A stretch of DNA of 64,000 nt from Thuidium tamariscinum (lineage: Eukaryota > Streptophyta > Bryopsida > Hypnales > Thuidiaceae), in the NCBI GenBank assembly GCA_947034885.2, contig OX344749.2, forward strand, positions 19,793,501 through 19,857,500. The letters are read 5' to 3'. The notes below the pieces were generated by a model that worked only from the letters and a program-made list of their open reading frames with translations, did not search any database and was not told where the DNA came from. This document shows positions 48,604 to 60,897 of the stretch, one piece after another. Each line of letters starts with the position of its first letter. Position 1 is the first letter of the stretch. Made by a program: the position numbers and the translations under genes.

Positions 48604-49780
48604 GTAGTGTCAAAATATTTTATTTTATATTTGAAATGTGATTTTTTTAGTAATTTGGATAACGTATATATATAATAGGACATACTACAGTACACCTACT
48701 TAATCACAATTACTTTCTCTAATCTCAATTACTCCAATTTAGAGTTTCTTATAATTCCAAAATCAGTCCAAATTTTTATCATTAGTCAAAGTCACAGTTA
48801 ACAAAGAATGGTTGTCTTAATATTAGACAACTATTCAAATTTGAGGTGTTTTGGTTGTTCAAATTTTAGAACAATAAATTGAGTTGGAATACTTTTGTTT
48901 TCATTGTTACTAATTAGTACTATAACTTGGATTTCAATTATATTATTATAGGATTGTAAAATCTTAGGCAAATATATTTAATATGATTAACTAAATGAAT
49001 TTATTTGTGACAAAGTTTACAAAGTAATCTACTAGCTGTGGCTTTGTACATCACAATTAAAGATATAGAATGGTGATAAATACTACCATATAGGGCTCAT
49101 ACAAAATATTGAAGTCTACTACACGTGACCTTGGCTATAGGGCCTTACTGAAGCAATACAAAATTTGAGAAGGACTTATATTGAATTTCTGATATTTGTA
49201 GTGATAGGCAAGGCAGTCATTTCTAAAGCATTCTAAACAAACATTTCCAAGTATTCTAGAAAAAAATGATTTACTAATAAAAGAAGGGCCACTGTAATAA
49301 GAGATAATCTTCATTACTATCAATAATAAATGTTTACAGAAATATCATAGGATATGAAAATGATGATTCATTGCCTACTATGAATTCAAAGTAATTGTCC
49401 AAGCAAGATCTACTCTACTATAATAACGTATAATAGCAACAAAGCTAAGTTTCCTTTTCAATCTCTATGGCTGCCTCAAATGCAATACAAACAACATTTG
49501 TCCATATAATACTCGATGTAATTGGTTGGCTTTTAGCAATAGTATTAGCTACGCTACGGCAGTGGCACTTTGATGGTAGTTGCAAGTCATCCTCTGCAAT
49601 CAGACCCTTTATAGGGTTGAACATCTGCTTGTTTGGAGAGAATAGAAGTTGTCACTTTACATTCACCTTTTTCCAAGTAGCCAAATTGTCTAGTGTTTTT
49701 TTCCATCTCGCACCTTTCCCTTTGAACATAGCATCTCGAATAGCCTCTTGCACTCTTGAATTGTCGTGAATGAAACCCCA
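48604..49780. other. AT-rich spacer
   Basis: No gene can be supported. Frames at 49,467-49,793 on both strands overlap the likely 3' flank of the RING-like fragment and carry no motif. Confidence 0.3.
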
Positions 49781-50074
49781 CTACCCCATCCATAAACTAT
49801 TGGGGACATCATTGTAAGATGGACACATTAACTTCTCTACAAGTACAACTTTGAACATGCACACCGGGTGTAGCAAACAACCACATGGCAAGGATACAAC
49901 TGCTAGATCCCCCCAATATCGTGCACAAAGCATGCATGGGACATTGACTTGGAGCTGAAGTTTATCCTGCAATATAGAGGGAAGGTGTGACAACAATTGT
50001 TTTGGCCGAATAAAACTATGGTCAATCATTAAGGCGTCAATATCAGCATTCATTTGTCTAATGTCATCCTGCAA
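49781..50074 (-). pseudogene. RING-like zinc-finger fragment, second member
   Basis: Minus strand, 97 codons. CMLC, then 13 residues, then C-G-C, two residues, H, two residues, C and a final C-P-S-Y mirror the RING-H2 of the 18-19.7 kb gene. The last zinc ligand is Tyr instead of Cys and the first His position is Cys, so zinc binding at the second site is doubtful. A short amphipathic segment precedes it (DDIRQMNADIDALM), as does the coiled coil in the other copy. It is probably a relic of the same gene family. Confidence 0.5.
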
Positions 50075-50383
50075 AGTTTAAGCAAGTGCTGTGAGACAAC
50101 CCATACTATTAGTGAACTCCAAAATTTGAGCTACTAACTCTTGTATTGAAACCAAACAGAGGTCTCAGACTTGGTTACATTACATTTTCTTGAGGAAAGA
50201 TGGACAATTCTTCTTGTATTAAATGTTGGAAATGAACAATGCTTGAGTACCGATGTGAATTATTTTGAAAGTACCCAGTAATGGGATGTTGAGTAACTGT
50301 CTTCTCTCTACTGTCAATTCATTTAGATGTGGTGAACATCTTTCACTTTCTATCTAATTTATATGAACTCGGAGCATATGTAG

Positions 50384-51085
50384 GGCAAGGTTGTTGCACT
50401 AGTTGGTGCCTGGGCCTCCGAACTAGTCAAACTGGGCTACAACTTACCACTACCAGTCCCAACTCCGGAAGTTCAAGCGACGATGTCAATGCTGGACTCA
50501 ACGGACATCCACAACTTCATTGTGACCTCGAATAAAGATGCTCTCTCGGATTGTGATGAAGACGGTGAGCCTGCACCACTCCTGCTGAATGTGTTAGAAA
50601 TCTCTCAATGGACCCTCATTCTCTCCATCGCTCTGAAGGATCCAAACCAAGCCCTGGAGGAGCTAAAGATAGCACATTCTCAACTTGTAGAAATTTTGGA
50701 GTTCAAGAACAAGGAACTTGAAACAGCCACAGCCCGATCAAAGAACGTGGATGCTGCTATTTGGAAGGCCAACCCACAAGAAGCTCCAAAGGAGACCATT
50801 ACCTCCCTAGCGTTCAATACTCTAGCATCTCCGTCATCTTCTGTGCACCCTCTACTGAGTGGGATGAAGATAGCCCCTGCACACAAGGTAGCTTTGGAAG
50901 ACTTTTGTTCTTCCATTCAGTCGTCATAGGTGGAGAAAGCTACAGCAGCCCTTCTAGCTTCTGGGAAAGGGCCCATCACACCTTTATTTCCTAGATGCTC
51001 GGTTGAATACCAACTAGGATCTAGAAACCATCAATGTTGGACTCTCAACAACATTAACTTGATGGCTCCTATATCGATCCACATA
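50384..51085 (+). pseudogene. Unrecognised hydrophilic ORF with an in-frame TAG
   Basis: An open frame from 50,384 (GKVVALVGAWASELVK) to TAG at 50,927, then in the same frame VEKATAALLASGKGPITP to a stop near 51,086. The first part includes an acidic block (SDCDEDGEP) and a coiled-coil-like run (ALEELKIAHSQLVEILEFK). The TAG is one transition from CAG. I do not recognise the family. It could be a retroelement structural gene or a captured host exon. Confidence 0.35.
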
Positions 51086-51380
51086 TAGCGCACTTAGAGT
51101 CACTTGAGTGCCTTGGAGATGGAATCCCTGAAAAGCAACGCCTTCAATTATACTAGGCATGTGCGTAAAGCACAGAACATTCCCAATGCATTTCCCCTAG
51201 GAATGTATGACCATAAGAAGTGCTTGTCGGCTAATATTAAGGTGCCCACGAAGCAGGACTTACGAACAGGCTATGATCAATGTGATAAACACTCCTCAAC
51301 ATTATAGAATGTACAACGCCCTTACCTTCATTGTCTATATAAAGGTGAGGATGTTAACGGCTACAAATGAGACGTTTTAT

Positions 51381-51460
51381 GCAGTGTACCAAAATGTGGT
51401 AAAAAAACCGCACTCAAAATCAAGTGCGGTTCTTTTTGCCACGTTTTTGTACATGCACGC
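51381..51460. repeat. Short inverted repeat (hairpin)
   Basis: Arms 'tgtaccaaaatgtggtaaaa' and its imperfect complement flank 'aaccgcact' / 'agtgcggtt', with arms of about 35 bases and a short loop near 51,421. No target duplication was recognised. Confidence 0.7.
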
Positions 51461-54400
51461 GTAGTGGATTTTCACAGGTTTTTGCAATTTTCCACTACAA
51501 TTTTTGAAATTTGGGGGCATGTAATATACCATTGGAAAGGTATTTTAAAGTAGTACGACAGACATTGATCAATGAAGCGGCAAATTTTTTTTTATAGACG
51601 ATTGAGGAAATGAGGGGCCGATCACGCTTCAGTGAGTTTCCCCAAGATCAACATAGGTAGACTGATTGGTAAAATTATTTCTTTAAATAGACTTGATAGC
51701 AACACATAGTTAGAATTGGGTTGTTCCCACATCCTCGAATACAAACGAATAGGGTCTGTGTAATTGAAATATTGAATCATGACGATCGTCAAATCTGAAA
51801 ATATGAGATATCAATCTAGCACAGTTTGAAAATGCCCAAACATGGGGGGTATCTATTCTCTCTCTCTCTTCTAGGGAATTTTTTTTGAATTTACGTGTTT
51901 TTGAAAAATGTTGACATTTTTTCATTGATACCTAAATTCGGTATATATGAATTAGTACGAGATTAATAGCCACTTGAGCATTAGATATGCCAGAATATTT
52001 ACAAAACTCAAACGATATAAGTATTCTTATCTTTTAAGATATGACTGCTTGAGACAATGATTTGGAGACTGGCACTTGAGTTATGACTCAACACCTTGGT
52101 TTATTAAAACTCCAAAGATATGGCAATAACCAAATTTGTAGTGTAACCTGATCACTCTAAGAATATCAACAGACGAGTTATTAAATAACTTAGTTACGGC
52201 AACTAAGCTCCCATTATACTGTCGTGGTGGCGGCACAAAATTAAAAAACGTCTATTGATTGAACCAGACGGGCCACAGCTCTTCATCCATCTTGGCTCAT
52301 AATGGTACTGTGATCTCAAACTGAACAAGACTGTTGGATCCAGTTTTGTTACTTGGAAAAGTATACACACCTCTGATATACAGACTGGCCATTTTGTGCA
52401 CCAACTGAAATCGGGAGGTACAAGTGGTTGAGTGAGGATTGTGCCACATTCTATTCTCAAGAGTTACAAAACGTATATGAGTTTGAGCACGGTGCAAGCA
52501 CTCAGCTTCCATAGCTAACAAGGTTTCTGCACTGCTAAATGTTTATGACAACATGTTGATTGTTGAGAGAAAATGATATTATGTGTTAATTTAAAGTTCA
52601 AGTGTTTTGACATCTTTTTGCCTTTGTTGTGACCAGGATAACAACTGGAGTACTGCTGAAGACACCTCACATACGATCAAGAACTAACTTCCTGTTTATT
52701 TTGTGGTCATGGGTGTAGGTGAGGCAGCTCCTTCAACTATGGCATTCGATTGCGCAAATCTATGTTTCCCTCCTTCTGTAAATGAATGCTTCATCTTTCT
52801 TTCACTGGTATGCTTATTCAACTTCCGCATGCTTGATTTCATTGATTTTTTGCAACTCTAGTTCTTGGAGCTTGAAACAGCCTGAACAACTGATTTGTCG
52901 AGCACCTGTGACCAGATTCCATATGTATCACTCCTATCGATATTAAATCAGTCATTTACCTTGTTGAAATTCAGCACCATTGGTTGTATAAACTTGCCTC
53001 TGATAAATCCAGTTGGTAACTTGGTACTAGGTCCTTTGCATCTCGGGTCCCAACATCTGCTTGATCGATCGTAGTGTTATATTGGAAGTTCAAAATCGTA
53101 GACCATCCCGTACTCCGATACTCTCTGATAGTCCCTGTAATTGTGTTTACGAGACGGAGTGAAATATAGCATGATCGAAAGATGACTTTGTTTATATCGA
53201 TACAATGGAGATTGAAGTAGGTTACAAATTTGGTAATGATCAATGAGAATCCAACAGTGTTAGAAATTGCCCAGTAATGGGGCGTCTTCTCTCTCTCTCT
53301 CTTTCACAGTTCCATAGGAGCATGCTGAATAACTGATATATTACTCAAAGGAAAATTCTGACTTTCCAACTTCTTAGATAGCCCAACAACAAAACATACC
53401 TGCACATGCACAGGAATCACCAGAGTATGACATAGCCCCAAATTCAAGCACACGGTATTATTACTTCCAAAAATACACCTGCATGAGTACTCAAGGTTTT
53501 GACTCAAATCATTGAGCCATTAATACACCAGAGATACTGTAGCATCCCAAATCCTCAGTACATAGTTATTACCCAAAGGTATTAACAGACAAATCATTGC
53601 GTATTATGAGGCCAAATAGCTAAGCAAGCATCCGATATCTTGGTGATGGCACAAAATTAAAAAGTGATCAGGATGCCAAGATGAGTTCATCCGTCCATAC
53701 CTCATCCCCATCAAACGGCACACTTGAGGCACCACGATTACGCAACCTGCTTTGGCTCAGTCTCAGACATCGAGTGCACCTCCCATACTCAACTTGTCTC
53801 CATATTTTTAGCATTGAGCGAAGCTACTTGCTACTGGATATTGGGAGAGGAGTGATTGGAGCAGCTTGAGGAGTATATTTGGGAACCAGTTGGGTTACGG
53901 AATGAAGCCTCAATGCAAGGACTTGGATTACATGCCAATGGCCACTAAGGTTGTTGGGCTATTGGTTATTTATGAGAACATGCCGAGAGTGGATAGTTTC
54001 ATATGCTACTAACAATTTATGTATAGATTCCTCACATGCTCTGATCTTTGTTGTGACAAGAATAACACCTAGAGTACTGCTGAAGACACCTCGCACACGA
54101 TCGAAAACTGACTAATTGTTTGTTTTGTGGCCATGGGTGTAGGTGAGGCAACTCCCTCAACAAACGGTTCCAGAAAGCAAACGAAACATGTTTATACTTT
54201 TGTTTAGTAAAAGTGGTTTTGAATTGGTTCTAACATTACGTTTTTAGTCTTGATTAAGCTTCTTAACATGCTACATTGATGCATTGGACTACCTTAGCGA
54301 TAGTCCGATCACACCCAAAAGTACAGATGTGCAAACTCAAGGAAACCAAGAATCCAGTAGAAGTGCAAAGTCATGACAACCTTTGTACATGAAACCTGCT

Positions 54401-55022
54401 AGAAGTTCAGGTCACAATGGATATATATGTAGCTTGTTGAAATTACAAATCCTCTACTCACAGTTCTATGCAGACTGATAGCAAAAGTATCTATATCGAT
54501 CCAGTACCTAATCTACATGATTACAATATGTAGAATATACTATAGATATTGTATGGCAGGAACTCAGCAAATTGATCAAGTTGCCAAACGTCGAATTAGT
54601 ACAACAGGCATATGTGGGAAATGGTTGTGACTATTACAGAAAGATCAAGTATTGTTAGAAGATGCCCAATCTTGGGGTGTAAAATAATGTCTATTATCTC
54701 TCTCTCTCTCCTTCCCTCCCTCCCTCCCCCCCACCCAACTAACTCTCATTTTCCCTTCTTTTCCTTTCCATCAAAGGTGAGGGATAGGGGCACATTAGCC
54801 CTTGCTCCAACCTAAGACTCCACCTAAGATTTTAAACCCAACCCCATTCACACCTTTGCAAGCTTCTAGCTCCTTTAGGTTAACTTCAAATCACTAACAT
54901 TTTTTCTACAAATATAATCACTCATTGTGATTTTCATAAAATATTCAAAAAATAAAAAACTAAGAACTAACATTTCATAAACGTCTAATAGAGGTAAGAA
55001 AACTAGAGTTTCAATCAAAGCT

Positions 55023-55487
55023 TCACTTTATTTGCAAGAAATTGATAATGCGCTTAACAGTGGGAGCAATGTAATTTGCACAATTGGCTTTTGGCAATAG
55101 ATTTGCTGGACTTGCCAACCATTGGTTGTGGCCACGGTCACTCTCCACCAACCGAGGCGTGTCCAATAACATGTTGATGTTCTTGCCTTCATAACTTGCC
55201 CCAAACGTCACTTCACATAACACCATCGGGCTCAACACACCCAACTTGAAGTAGGATCACTAAAGCACGAGCATCTTCATTGAGATTACCATGCCATTGC
55301 CACCCCGTACGAGGTTGTTTGAGAGATTAAGAAGACTTAGCTTCATCTCAAGTACGTCCGTATAGCAAAGTAGGATCTTGCACCAAAAGTGGCTGCTCCG
55401 GCAATTGTGACAATGAAAGCTCAAACTCAGCCTCCGGTTGAGGCTCTTCATCTTGAGACTCACAGAAAATCCTCCAATTTGACATTC
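55023..55487 (-). pseudogene. Unrecognised coding relic with frame changes
   Basis: Read on the minus strand from 55,487: MSNWRIFCESQDEEPQPEAEFEL and a Leu-rich segment (MKLSLLNLSNNLVRGGNG) lie in different frames. They are followed by LGVLSPMVLCEVTFGASYEGK and SPANLLPKANC to a stop at 55,023. The pieces look coding but need at least one frameshift. I cannot name the family. Confidence 0.35.
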
Positions 55488-55489
55488 TA

Positions 55490-56474
55490 ACTCTTAAGTG
55501 GAAAACAAAATTCGCTAATAGAATTCAATGAAGCTCTGAGGCAAAATTGTCTCCTTAAATAGAACACCTCAATGGAATGGCGTCACGTTGAAGCTATTTA
55601 ACAAAATAATGTCACCTTCAAGCTACTTGATGAAACATATTATAATATATTTTTAAAGTATGCCTTAATTTACAACAAGACAACGTATTTATACCAAATC
55701 TTTGAATTTGGTATATAAATTTAGTTTAAAGAAAGGTATGAAGACCATGATATATTTGTATCTATTTATAAAGTTGTTCATAATTGTCTATACTATAGTA
55801 TGAATGGAATGAAATCAAATAGACAATCTCTTACACATTGTATAAAAAAAAGATTTCAACATTAGATTTCTCATCTAATTCTAGCATATCGTATACAAAC
55901 TCTTCCTCCAATGGTACAAATCGTACATATTATACAAATATACACATAAAAAAAATGTAAGAATTCAAATATACATAAATTTAAAAATATACAAGCTAAA
56001 CAATAAGAAGAATATTATATTGATAAAACAAATGATTGAGTTGGATTTTTAATCCTAATCCAAATGCAATTGCCTTTTATTTATCTTATTAGCCATATTA
56101 ATATTGAAGTTCTTTTTTGATATATTATTGAGAATGTGAAGTAGAAAAAATTCAATGTTTATAAGATTTTTCATTTTGTAAGTAAAATACAAATACTAAA
56201 TTTAATATCAATGACTACAGAATGATAAAACAAGAATGAATAATTTGTTTTTAACTGCATGACGTAATGAAAAAAAATTGAAAATACAAAATCTAACTAA
56301 AATCAAGTTAGAAAAAAATAATGGAAAAATGTACTCATCATGAAGTCAATATGGTATAAGAAATAATTGTGTATTAATGATATATGTCATATGAAAATAA
56401 ACTAAAGAAAGATGTCGTTTAGCATATGCTTAAATAGACGTATTCAAGACATTGATTAGGAATCCATTTAAAAA
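55490..56474. other. AT-rich spacer
   Basis: Very AT-rich, with no ORF or structured repeat that I can support. Confidence 0.35.
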
Positions 56475-59464
56475 CACTACAAGAAAAAATGGTGTTTCAA
56501 GTGGAATTTTTAGTCAAAAAATGCATATTGAATGGTCATGTACTTTAAATAAAATTTACTTAAAATCATGTGTATAGGAGTTGCATTAAAATACCATACT
56601 GAAAAGTCAATTTTGAAATTTTTGCATGTCTTTTTAGCATTCTAAAAAGACAACATTAACTATAAAACAAAATCTTCTCTAAGAGACACTCTATTTTATA
56701 AGAATTTGTACATTTCAAAAAAACAAAATAATCAACAAGAAATTTTATGTCTTACAAGAAGTCCAAATGTACATATGATGAAGTCTAAATCTATAAAAAT
56801 TCCAAATGTATGAAAAAAAATTTAAATCTTAGAACAAATCAATCTACAAAGAAAACTAAAATCTAAAAAAAATCTAAAATATTAGAACAAATCTAAATCT
56901 ACAAAGATAACAAAAATCTAAAAGAAAAATCTAAGAAAAAATTTGAATCTATGAAAAATCTACATCCTTGCACCACCAGCCTAAATGATGCACTTGAATT
57001 GTACAACAGGAAGAAAAAGTCCAGGGGCAAAGTCCAGCAATCTCCAAGCCCAATGTCTGCACTCAAGGTGAAAAAACATGTTTCAAGTTAAATTATTTCA
57101 TAGACAAACCTTCCTAACAAGTACTTGCTACACCATTATAAGAATTCAAGATATCAATAATTCAAGTCTTCTATACGCATGGGGCTTATTTACAAGATTC
57201 AATACCTTACACAAATAAATATAATTCAAAGATGCTAATGGGTTGAGGTTGAGGTTGGACAAAATCAGACAACTGATCTCTATGAACATCAATAGAAACC
57301 ATTGCTATGATCTAATGCACTCCAAGGCTTAACGAAATGAAATTCAGAAAATAAAATATGGTCACTAGAGAATAAACATACAATTGGAAGACAAGACTGG
57401 AGAAAAATAAAACCATACATGGACATACTACTTCAAGATGTATAACATACTCACATAAAGAAAATTCATTTTTAGATAAAAAGTATGGGTTTTGAGGGAT
57501 GAATACCTAAACATGTAACTAATTAGCTTGAACAAACCATCTACGGGCACAAATAACACATAATATAAAAACAAACATGAGACTCAGATTTGAATTCAAG
57601 AAAAGAAATTACCATGAGCCTTACCTAATAGATGGTAACAAAGTTGTCATGAATCAAGTCTTTATAAAGCCCATCCAAATGTTGTATTAGGACACCTGCA
57701 CCCTGCCCAAAAGCTTTCACATCAACAATGACCCAATTAGAAATCTCTGCAACAAATTTCGAAGCTCTACACACATACACTTGCCAAATCTCAAAATTAA
57801 GAACCACAACCAAACGAACTATTGTCCAATAATCAAGAAAAAAACCCTCTGAGAATTCGATTGTTAGAAAAGCTTCACAATCAAGGCTTCGTTTGCATCT
57901 TATGTGAGCATTACCTCCCTGCATTTCTAATACCTCACTCATTGAAATTCAAAGAAACAAGAATGTGGCATGAAATTGCTCAAGCACAACAAAAGCTTGA
58001 AGATCACAGAGTTCATACAGCTTTTCAAGTTACCTGGTTCAACAATTTCATCCATGATTCCTATTTCACAACAGATTTAGAACCCTAAAGTTCAAGGTTG
58101 GTAATTTTGTTGATCAAAATATAGCCCTAAAAATCATCAATTCACAACAGATTTACATATAATTCCAAGGTGATAGACTACGCTCACCTTGCTAACTATT
58201 GTCTTGGTATCTCGAGTTGTAGGAAAGAATCTTTCTATGAACGTAAGTATGGAAATAATGTCCAAACGGCCCTGAACAACAAGTCCATGTAGTTGCACAC
58301 TGGAAATTTTGATTAGTGCCCAATACCTAGGAGGAGACATACATCAAGCTCTATAATTTCAACTCAAAACTCATTCATAATAAACGCAACAAATCTGTAA
58401 CTTGTAACCTAAAGATCTAAGAAACCAAATGAAGCAACTTCGATGGGAGCTTCCTGCAGAAACATGTTGCCTCCAGTGGTACAAAAAGGATACACTCAAA
58501 AGAAATAGTCTTCGCCTTCGGGACGACACCAGAAGTAAACCCCAATCTCTCTTATTTCGAAGGCTCAATTTTCATCTCCTGTCAGAATAAAACTAGTACG
58601 TCTTCCTTCATCTACCTCTTCCTTCACCTACTCAATCTAGAATGTGAACGATTACAAAAACTAGCTTTTTCAAGAATCAAAAGGAAATGACATCAGCAAA
58701 GTGTTGTCCGAGGACAAGAATCAACTTCCCAATGCGTTCCAAAACCTCCCGTGTTTCGCATAAATTCGCTGAAATGAACTCTTATCAGAGTTTCACTACC
58801 ACAACAAAACGCATTCCACAGGTAAGAATAAAATTCAACGAAATTCACTTAATCGGAATGATGGATCAAGGTCACAAGGAAAATAACCATGAAACCACAA
58901 AAGAAAAATTGGCATTCACCTAGTGTAATTCAACGGGCACCATTCCATTCAATTCACATCTTTCAACTGTATCAGCCTGAGCTCTGCTAAGTACGTGATT
59001 GTATTGTGAGCTGCAGAAATTATGAGCTGCACTGGAGACATCTCATCTGACCGGAATAGATCCATGACTACCACTTTCACAACCTTGGAATCCCTGCATT
59101 GTAAGCTAAATTTTCTAGAACAAAAGAAGTTTGCGGCAAGTCCCTAGCACTGTCAGTGATGGTGCTCCTACTCCCCTAAACCCTAGGATTCACAAACTGA
59201 ATGAAGGGTTTCACTAGATACCATTTTCATGAATGGTTTTGAAACTGCTGCATAAAGACTATCCCAATTCATTACACAAGGAGACATGGTGACCAAAAAA
59301 TGTTGTACTTCCTTCCGTTCCAGCGACCAATCAAGACTTCAGGTACTCAATACTCTCGATTCAACCCATCTTTGCTTTATAGTGTGACCTTTCAAGAAAT
59401 TTAAGGTATTTTCAATAATTTCTTACTTAAATCTCTAACTAAAAACACCCTTTCTTTTGTAGTG
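56475..59464. mobile_element. CACTA-like element, about 2.99 kb, non-autonomous
   Basis: The left end CACTACAAGAAAAAATGGTG and the reverse complement of the right end, CACTACAAAAGAAAGGGTGT, share the CACTACAA start and a GGTGTTT block. The flanks are 'aaa' at 56,472-56,474 and 'aaa' at 59,465-59,467, a 3-bp duplication (weak evidence in AT-rich DNA). The outer parts are AT-rich. The interior (about 57.6-59.2 kb) is clearly less AT-rich and has exon-like pieces, for example a minus-strand frame 57,942-57,625. No transposase motif is visible. It may be a Pack-type element carrying host gene fragments. Confidence 0.55.
57625..57942 (-). CDS. Unrecognised ORF inside the CACTA-like element
   Basis: 105 codons: SLDCEAFLTIEFSEGF, a hydrophobic stretch (WTIVRLVVVLNFEIWQVYV), then SNWVIVDVKAFGQGAGVLI. 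No family is recognised. It may be part of a captured gene, with further pieces between 58.1 and 58.9 kb. It could be spurious. Confidence 0.25.
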   Translation of the reverse strand: MSEVLEMQGGNAHIRCKRSLDCEAFLTIEFSEGFFLDYWTIVRLVVVLNFEIWQVYVCRASKFVAEISNWVIVDVKAFGQGAGVLIQHLDGLYKDLIHDNFVTIY

Positions 59465-59467
59465 AAA

Positions 59468-60640
59468 CAACAAATTTGGAATAGTCTTTAATATGAGTAC
59501 TTTACAACCTTGATTGATGCTAGCAATTTTATTTTATTTAGTTGTTCATGAGGCTCTTCGCTAGGTTGCTAGAAACCGAAGAATTGTGGATCCAAAAAAT
59601 GACGATAACCTCCACATGCTGGACATAAAATCCTAGCATCTAAGGTAGGTCTAACAGTGTAAAACTCAATCTACCAAGGGTTGACAAGGGTTCCAAGTTT
59701 ATATTTTTGTTTGTTTTTTCGGTATGTTGAAACTCCCCTAGGCTAATTTGGGATCTCAATTTCCAAATATTAACTCAAAACTTAAAACCAAACATGTGGG
59801 ACTTCAAGAATCACCTACAAAATTAAATAAATAGAATACGTGAAATCGAAATACTTGGATTTAAAAAATATATATTTATTAACAATTTCTAAATTATCAA
59901 GTTTCATTTGTAATACTATTTATCTAAAGTCAATAGATCTTGCAATTTGTAATGCTCTACAAAATGTTAAAGAAAAAGGTCGGAAGGACATGTAAACATA
60001 TTCAACAAAATACATTTCATTTTCATCCTTGAAAAAATAATGTGGAAAGAAGTAGATAACTATTTAAAGTTTAAAGTTTAAAGTTTTTGTTAAAAGTATT
60101 GTTATGGAATTGAAAAATGAAACTTGAAATGGTTGTAATGTTATAATGAACAATCTATATCTAAGATTTTATTTTTTTCCAACAATTGAGTAAAATTAAG
60201 GACTTACAAATCTATTATTGAACAAAGATTCTATAATTTTCCACAAACTTAAAGTGTCTTTAACTTGCATCTTATTAAATGAAATAGATTGGTTTAGTGC
60301 TCTCCATGTAAATAAAAATCTAAATACCAATTCCAAATTATTATTATTTTTAAAAACGACTTTTTGGAGTTGCATGATTTGCTTGGATTGAAAAATTAAA
60401 GTAAATATCATAAAACAACATTTTAATTATGTAGTCATAGATTATGAAAAGTGTCATCTTTTAAAGCTACAAGAAATGTTACCATGTGTACATCTGCACT
60501 GAAGATGCACGAAAACACCGTCTTTATAGACTTGTACAAAAGATGCACCAGTAAACATCTGTATATACACAAAGCATTCCGCATCACACTTCCAAAAGGA
60601 AAAAGCTGGTCAATATACAGTTCTCCTAAGATCCATGATA
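59468..60640. other. AT-rich spacer
   Basis: A short direct triplicate 'aaagttt' near 60,065-60,085. No gene. The last part may be the 3' untranslated region of the F-box gene. Confidence 0.35.
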
Positions 60641-60897
60641 AAGACCATAAACACTATGCAAGTAGCGGCCTTTTGCATTGGTGTTCTTCATCCGCAACCA
60701 AGTAGGCTAAGCTACATAGCAAGTTAGCAACCCTGTGGAAGGATGAACTTACAGCATGCAAGTCTTCACCTCTCTCAGAGACAGCAATCGGTAAGCAATC
60801 TATAAGAGGAAAAAGTCCCGGCCAGAGTCGGAGTCCATGTCGTCGTCTTCGTCTTTCTGAACCCGTAGACGTCAAATCATCGGCATCGGCATAAAGA

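Larger units (their letters stand above)
50270..54800. repeat. Tandem array of diverged units of about 1.4 kb
   Basis: The marker 'gcccagtaatgggg...tctctctctc' or a close variant occurs at about 51,832, 53,267 and 54,662, spaced 1,435 and 1,395 bases; a weaker version sits near 50,275. A second marker, 'gagtactgctgaagacacct(c)...gtgtaggtgaggcagctccttcaac', occurs near 52,650 and 54,070. A third, 'ggcacaaaattaaaaa', occurs near 52,232 and 53,649. Minus-strand frames share TPH(V/Y)WA(F/I)SN at the first two unit starts but are otherwise degenerate. CT-rich microsatellites sit at 53,286-53,303 and 54,697-54,730. Confidence 0.65.
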
